A stretch of DNA of 64,000 nt, from the NCBI GenBank assembly GCA_026129485.1, contig JAHCHY010000005.1:62001-126000 (forward strand). Reading direction: 5' to 3'. This document shows, piece after piece, positions 60,149 to 64,000 of the stretch (position 1 is the first letter of the stretch; every line of letters begins with the position of its first letter). Source of the stretch: Cyclobacteriaceae bacterium. Lineage in GTDB: Bacteria; Bacteroidota; Bacteroidia; Cytophagales; Cyclobacteriaceae. Below the pieces are notes generated by a model. That model had not been told where the DNA came from and ran no database searches. It saw nothing but the letters and a program-made list of their open reading frames with translations. A program made the translations under genes and the position numbers.

Positions 60149-61945
60149 ATGACAACAGCAACGAAAAGCACAATCAAAGGTGGAGAGTTCCTCATTCGCG
60201 AAACGCAGGCGCAGGAAGTTTTTATTCCTGAAGATTTTAATGAAGAGCAAAAAATGATTGCACAAACGTGCAGGGATTTTTTAAAGCAGGAAATACACCC
60301 GCGTTTAGATGAAATTGATTCCATGAAAAATCCGGAGCTGATGCCGCAGCTATTGGACAAAGCCGGTGAACTGGGCTTGTTAGGCACATCGGTTCCGCAA
60401 GAGCTGGGTGGTTTCGGTATGGATTTCAACACCACCATGCTGGTGGCCGAAGTGCTGGGTGCAGGACATTCTTTTGCGGTGGCGATTTCTGCTCACACCG
60501 GCATTGGCACGTTACCCATTTTATATTACGGTAACGAAGCGCATAAGAAAAAATACATTCCCAGGCTGGCTTCGGGCGAGTGGAAAGCAGCCTACTGTTT
60601 AACGGAACCGGATTCGGGCAGCGATGCCAACTCCGGCAAAACAAAAGCTGTGCTTTCTGCGGATGGTAAACACTACATCATCAACGGCCAAAAGATGTGG
60701 ATCACCAACGGGGGATTTGCGGACGTGTACGTGGTGTTCGCCAAAATTGATAACGACAAAAACCTGAGCGCATTCATTGTGGAGAAAGCCTTTGGCGGCA
60801 TAACCATGAATGAGGAGGAGAAGAAGATGGGTATCAAAGGATCATCCACCCGCCAGATATTCTTCAATGATTGTAAAGTGCCCGTTGAAAACCTGTTGAG
60901 CGAACGTGAAAATGGATTTAAGATCGCGGTAAACATTCTGAATGTTGGGCGCATTAAGCTTGGTGTTGCTGCAGTAGGCGGAAGCAAGATGGCTATCTCC
61001 AGGGCAATAAAATATGCAACCGAACGCAAACAATTTGGAGTGGCTATTGCCTCTTTTGGCGCCATTCAGCATAAGATTGCCGATGTAGCCGCGCACATCT
61101 TTGCTTCGGAGTCGGCACACTATCGCGCCAGCCAGAACATTGACGATGCCTATAACGCATTTATGGCAGGCGGCATGGATTCTGCAAAAGCGCGGTTAAA
61201 AGCATTGGAAGAATTTGCCATTGAGTGTGCCATTCTGAAAGTACATGGATCTGAAGTGCTGGACTACAGTGTGGATGAAGGCGTGCAGATCTATGGCGGA
61301 ATGGGTTTCTCGGCAGAAGGCCCGATGGACAGGGCGTACCGCGATGCACGCATCAATAGAATTTTTGAAGGCACTAACGAAATCAACCGGCTGCTTACCA
61401 TCGACATGCTGCTGAAACGCGCTATGAAAGGTCATCTTGATCTGATGACGCCCGCTATGGCTGTGCAGAAAGAATTGATGTCGATACCGGACTTTGGCAG
61501 CGATGACGATACTGCGCTTTTTGCCAAAGAGAAGAAGGCTTTGCGCAACCTGAAAAAAGCCGGGCTGATGGTTTCAGGCGCTGCCGTGCAAAAGTTCATG
61601 ATGAAGCTTTCGGAAGAGCAGGAAATTTTAATGAACCTGGCCGATATGCTGATTGAAGGTTATGTAGCCGAATCAGTCTTGTTGCGTGTGGAAAAATTAA
61701 TCAGCCTGCGTGGTGAAAAGGCATGCGAAATTGAAAAAGAAATGGCGTTGATTTACCTGCATCATGCAATTGAAAAAGTTGCTACTGCCGGCAGGAGCGC
61801 CATCACTTCGTTTGCCGAAGGCGATGAGCAACGCCTGATGCTGATGGGCCTGAAGCGTTTCACGAAAGTAGAACCCTACAACCTGAAAAACGCAAGGCGC
61901 AAGGTAGCAAAGCATCTGATTGAAAAAGGCGAGTATTCTTTTTAG
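60149..61945 (+). CDS. fadE: Acyl-CoA dehydrogenase, FadE-like (long form)
   Basis: The 598-residue flavoenzyme has N-terminal helices, LPILYYGNEAHKKKYIPRLASGEWKAAYCLTEPDSGSDA (about 118-156, the FAD-side motif), KMWITNGGFADVYVVFAK and the C-terminal DRAYRDARINRIFEGTNEINR (about 394-414) with the likely catalytic Glu. An extra C-terminal helical domain (about 450-598) is typical of the FadE of Bacillus and of very-long-chain types. It catalyses the first step of beta-oxidation. It is last in the operon and is followed by a terminator repeat. Confidence 0.94.
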   Translation: MTTATKSTIKGGEFLIRETQAQEVFIPEDFNEEQKMIAQTCRDFLKQEIHPRLDEIDSMKNPELMPQLLDKAGELGLLGTSVPQELGGFGMDFNTTMLVAEVLGAGHSFAVAISAHTGIGTLPILYYGNEAHKKKYIPRLASGEWKAAYCLTEPDSGSDANSGKTKAVLSADGKHYIINGQKMWITNGGFADVYVVFAKIDNDKNLSAFIVEKAFGGITMNEEEKKMGIKGSSTRQIFFNDCKVPVENLLSERENGFKIAVNILNVGRIKLGVAAVGGSKMAISRAIKYATERKQFGVAIASFGAIQHKIADVAAHIFASESAHYRASQNIDDAYNAFMAGGMDSAKARLKALEEFAIECAILKVHGSEVLDYSVDEGVQIYGGMGFSAEGPMDRAYRDARINRIFEGTNEINRLLTIDMLLKRAMKGHLDLMTPAMAVQKELMSIPDFGSDDDTALFAKEKKALRNLKKAGLMVSGAAVQKFMMKLSEEQEILMNLADMLIEGYVAESVLLRVEKLISLRGEKACEIEKEMALIYLHHAIEKVATAGRSAITSFAEGDEQRLMLMGLKRFTKVEPYNLKNARRKVAKHLIEKGEYSF

Positions 61946-61948
61946 AAG

Positions 61949-62010
61949 CAAGACTTAAGTAGTAAGATGTTAGATAAAAAACTCGGAGTGTTTCCGGGTT
62001 TTTTGTTTTG
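61949..62010 (+). repeat. Repeat copy A with a terminator hairpin, after fadE
   Basis: The first 34 bp (61949-61982) are identical to 63532-63565, and the rest is close. It holds a hairpin (AACTCGGA 61980-61987 with TCCGGGTT 61993-62000) followed by TTTTGTTTT, so it ends the fad operon. The words AGCAAGAC and GTTAGA also occur in the left flank of cassette 3. Confidence 0.85.
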
Positions 62011-62039
62011 CTTAACTTACAGTCCAAAAATTGATCTCA

Positions 62040-62618
62040 ATGCCGAATCTTTACGTCATAGCAGGATGCAACGGGGCTGGTAAAACCACCACTTCATTCA
62101 CTGTGTTGCCAGAGATGCTAAACTGCAAGGAGTTTGTTAATGCAGATGAGATTGCGCGCGGCCTTTCCCCTTTTCAGCCCGAAACGGTTTCTTTTCAGGC
62201 GGGGAGAATTATGTTAGCCCGTATCAGTGAATTGATAAATTCAAAAGTCGATTTTGGTTTCGAAACGACACTGGCAACGAAAAGCTATATTTCGCTTTTG
62301 AATAATAGCAAGAGAAAAGGATATACCGTAATGTTGATCTTCTTTTGGCTGGAATCAGTCGAACTTGCACAGACCAGGGTACGAGAACGTGTAAAAAAAG
62401 GAGGGCATAACATTCCTCCAGATATCGTTCACCGAAGATATCATCGCGGTATGGCTAACTTTTTCAGACTCTACAAAAACAACGTAGATGCCTGGCTTTT
62501 GTACGACAACTCGCATAACGTTCCCAAGCTTGTGGCCCGCCAGAAGCGAAATGAGGAAGTTGTTATAAATAATATCGATATTTGGAACACAATTCTTACC
62601 CATAATGACAAACGCTGA
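62040..62618 (+). CDS. Zeta-toxin-like P-loop kinase
   Basis: From ATG 62040, 192 residues (a TTG three codons upstream is less likely). The Walker A motif is GCNGAGKT at 9-16, and FVNADEIARGL near 35 and FGFETTLATKSY near 70 are typical of the zeta/PezT-like family, where D and E act in kinase catalysis. The later RVRERVKKGGHNIP matches the lid with arginines. Zeta toxins phosphorylate UDP-N-acetylglucosamine and stop wall synthesis. Here no epsilon-like gene is upstream; a small overlapping gene lies downstream instead. Confidence 0.85.
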   Translation: MPNLYVIAGCNGAGKTTTSFTVLPEMLNCKEFVNADEIARGLSPFQPETVSFQAGRIMLARISELINSKVDFGFETTLATKSYISLLNNSKRKGYTVMLIFFWLESVELAQTRVRERVKKGGHNIPPDIVHRRYHRGMANFFRLYKNNVDAWLLYDNSHNVPKLVARQKRNEEVVINNIDIWNTILTHNDKR

Positions 62619-62769
62619 ATACGAAAAGATGGTTGAAAAAATTACGGAAGGGGTGAAACTTGCCATTGACCGCCTCATTGAAAAAACCAAGAAGGAAGAC
62701 GGAGAACTGGTTATCTCACAAGGTGGCAAGATTGTACGTGTGAAGGCGCGCTCGCTCAAGTCTGAGTAA
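62605..62769 (+). CDS. Small 54-residue protein overlapping the zeta-like gene
   Basis: The frame starts MTNAEYEKMVEKITEGVKLA, is helical in its first half and has a short strand pair at the end (LVISQGGKIVRVKA). It overlaps the zeta-like gene by 14 bp. As a small coupled partner of a toxin-like gene it is a candidate antitoxin, though the order toxin then antitoxin is the less common one. The family is not known to me. Confidence 0.65.
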   Translation: MTNAEYEKMVEKITEGVKLAIDRLIEKTKKEDGELVISQGGKIVRVKARSLKSE

Positions 62770-62845
62770 TTGCTCCATCTTTTTTAGAGTAGGGTACATC
62801 TACAAGGCGATTCTCAGTTTTTCTTTTTAATCGTATCTTGTACGC

Positions 62846-63016
62846 ATGAAAGTAATTAGAACCACGCCAGAGAAAATTGCAGAGCAACGCCAAAAGAATT
62901 TTGAGTCGTTAAGACCAGAGGAGCGTCTTGCTATTTTGAGAATGTGGATGCAGCGTCTTGAAAAACCCGGTTTCAATTATTCTTATAATGGGCTTAAGGT
63001 GCAGGTGAAAAAATGA
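62846..63016 (+). CDS. Small 56-residue protein before the nucleotidyltransferase-like gene
   Basis: The frame starts MKVIRTTPEKIAEQRQKNFE and contains LRPEERLAILRMWMQRLEKPG; it is mostly helical. It overlaps the nucleotidyltransferase-like gene by an ATGA junction. I recall short proteins of this pattern before such genes in Bacteroidota. It may form a toxin-antitoxin-type pair with it, but which would be the toxin is unclear. Confidence 0.7.
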   Translation: MKVIRTTPEKIAEQRQKNFESLRPEERLAILRMWMQRLEKPGFNYSYNGLKVQVKK

Positions 63017-63489
63017 GTTTATTTAGCCCCTTCCATGAAAAGTTGGTTCGTACACTCCTGAAAAATGGGGTAGACTTTGTCATCATCGGAGGTTTTGCCG
63101 CTATTTACTATGGGGTGAGTCGGGGTACTGGCGACCTTGATTTGCTGATTGAGCCCTCACGCGAAAACGGGCAGCGAATGTTGAACTCGTTTCGCGAACT
63201 CGGATTAGACATTGGTGATCTGCAACCGGAAGAGTTTGAGAAGCCGTTGTTTCTTGCGTTTGGCTTTGAACCCAATGCTGTAGATGTACTAACGTTTACA
63301 CCTGCCGTTAACTACCGCCAGGCCAGCGAGAGTTCTCAATTCTTTTTTATCGGAGAAGATCGAATTCCAATTATTGGCATTGACTTGTTAATCGAGAACA
63401 AAAAGAACCTTAACCGCCCGGGACCAAAAGGTTTGTTGGATGAGTATGATGTGCGTGAATTGACACGCATAAAAAACAAATTGCAGTAA
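63013..63489 (+). CDS. Nucleotidyltransferase-like protein (MNT/AbiEii/DUF6036 type)
   Basis: The 158-residue product has the nucleotidyltransferase fold start: FVIIGGFAAIYYGVSRGTGDLDLLIEP (about 22-48), with the GG and the catalytic D41-x-D43 pair. FEPNAVDVLTF near 94 gives the third acidic residue. Related proteins act in toxin-antitoxin pairs or phage defence by adding nucleotides to proteins or tRNA; substrate here is unknown. It is encoded with the overlapping 56-codon gene, 76 bp after the zeta-type pair. Confidence 0.82.
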   Translation: MSLFSPFHEKLVRTLLKNGVDFVIIGGFAAIYYGVSRGTGDLDLLIEPSRENGQRMLNSFRELGLDIGDLQPEEFEKPLFLAFGFEPNAVDVLTFTPAVNYRQASESSQFFFIGEDRIPIIGIDLLIENKKNLNRPGPKGLLDEYDVRELTRIKNKLQ

Positions 63490-63531
63490 GGATTACATTG
63501 GGCAATACTACCTCCGAAGATTTTTTAGACA

Positions 63532-63590
63532 CAAGACTTAAGTAGTAAGATGTTAGATAAAAAACCCGGAGAGATTCCGGGTTTTGTTTT
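63532..63590 (+). repeat. Repeat copy B with a terminator hairpin
   Basis: This second copy of the repeat after fadE shares the first 34 bp exactly. Its hairpin pairs AACCCGGA (63563-63570) with TCCGGGTT (63576-63583), followed by TTGTTTT. It ends the transcript of the nucleotidyltransferase-like gene. Confidence 0.85.
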
Positions 63591-63632
63591 GGTGCAATTC
63601 TAATTTGGTGACTGGCTTTAAACTGTATAGTT

Positions 63633-64000
63633 TTATTTCTTAGGCAAGAATGAAAGATAGCTATTCACATAGCTTTGTGGTATTTTTTCTTGCTCGAGTC
63701 TGTTTTTGCTGTTGAGAGATTTTAAATGTTGATATAAAGTTGCTTCCTGCTCCGTCAATAAATTCAGTTGAGCTGATTGATTCCGAGAACCATCTACTGC
63801 AGATTCATAAAATTGTTCGAAAGTGGACTTATCCATCATTAAACTCTTTACTTTAGGATAATAATTTCTTATCTGATGAAGTATTTGAAAACCATGTTCA
63901 TCAATATCACCCCAGTAAAAAATATTTTTAGTCTGTAACCAAAATATATTTTTCAAATAACTTACCTGAAAGCCTCCGCCACTCCAAATGGTCATTGTAG
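63633..64000 (-). CDS. JetD-like Wadjet nuclease subunit, C-terminal part only
   Basis: The minus frame is open from the right edge to a stop at 63633 (at least 122 residues; the Met near 63995 is internal). The part IFYWGDIDEHGFQILHQI followed by VKSLMMDKSTFEQF and NRLEQEKIPQSYV matches the Toprim-like C-terminal region of JetD (DUF3322/DUF2220), with the acidic D-x-D pair of the metal site. JetD is the nuclease of the Wadjet SMC-like complex that cleaves circular plasmid DNA. The gene order jetABCD would place the other genes upstream on the minus strand, past position 64000. Confidence 0.78.
   Translation of the reverse strand, partial: TMTIWSGGGFQVSYLKNIFWLQTKNIFYWGDIDEHGFQILHQIRNYYPKVKSLMMDKSTFEQFYESAVDGSRNQSAQLNLLTEQEATLYQHLKSLNSKNRLEQEKIPQSYVNSYLSFLPKK

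Noticed and set aside
1-64000. CRISPR array, rRNA, tRNA, prophage or transposon
   Set aside because: I saw no evenly spaced identical repeats, no rRNA or tRNA sequence and no integrase or transposase gene. The four-helix-bundle genes are of a type known from rRNA intervening sequences, but here they lie between protein genes with no rRNA nearby.

Overview
The window is a stretch of chromosome from a member of the Bacteroidota, most likely order Cytophagales. The evidence is a gliding-motility lipoprotein (GldB), a TonB-dependent receptor paired with a DUF4249 lipoprotein, PadR-controlled FtsX-like permeases with prefix domains, many Q-starting mature exported proteins and lipoproteins, promoters of the TTTG-N19-TAnnTTTG type, and few Shine-Dalgarno sequences. 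The species cannot be told from the sequence alone. No rRNA, tRNA, CRISPR array, transposase or integrase was seen.

Layout. 1-7.4 kb: a PadR regulator and three tandem FtsX-like permeases on the minus strand, the last running off the left edge. 7.5-12.1 kb: uvrA, an acidic small protein, an ECF sigma factor overlapping a small partner gene, then a fossil made of two fused gene ends. 12.2-23.3 kb: mostly single genes: lipoprotein, glycosyltransferase, AraC/TolB/TPR regulator, ankyrin lipoprotein, acyltransferase, TerB-like protein, a Gfo/Idh/MocA oxidoreductase with an MFS nucleoside/sugar symporter, gldB and a deoxynucleoside kinase. 23.3-34 kb: DUF4249 with a TonB receptor, M14 peptidase, DinB, RDD, lipid kinase, TPR protein and amidohydrolase. 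34-39.6 kb: a ParE-type toxin-antitoxin pair with a frameshifted toxin, thioesterase, M20 peptidase, dsbD, and an AT-rich nudK plus truncated DUF4406 fragment. 39.7-47.8 kb: mqo, cytochrome c peroxidase, an ArsR/SRPBCC operon with a two-palindrome promoter, a DoxX-like protein and a CPBP protease. 47.8-55.2 kb: a second PadR/FtsX pair, a membrane coiled-coil HhH protein, two YceI proteins with a porin, and a MarR regulator.

55.2-62 kb is a fadN-fadA-fadE beta-oxidation operon in the order known from Bacillus subtilis. A four-helix-bundle gene of the 23S rRNA intervening-sequence protein type sits directly in front of each fad gene. Two of these three extra genes are bounded by perfect inverted repeats (17 bp and 12 bp) whose left arm starts inside the stop codon of the preceding fad gene. 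Related short repeats occur elsewhere without the gene. This looks like a family of small intergenic cassettes and is the most unusual structure in the window.

62-64 kb is defence-like: a zeta-toxin-like P-loop kinase with an overlapping 54-codon gene, and a 56-codon gene overlapping a nucleotidyltransferase-like gene, both lying between two copies of a roughly 60-bp terminator repeat. At the right edge, on the minus strand, is the C-terminal part of a JetD-like protein of a Wadjet anti-plasmid system, whose other genes would lie outside the window.

All positions and motifs were read by eye from the sequence; family names come from remembered family features, not from searches.
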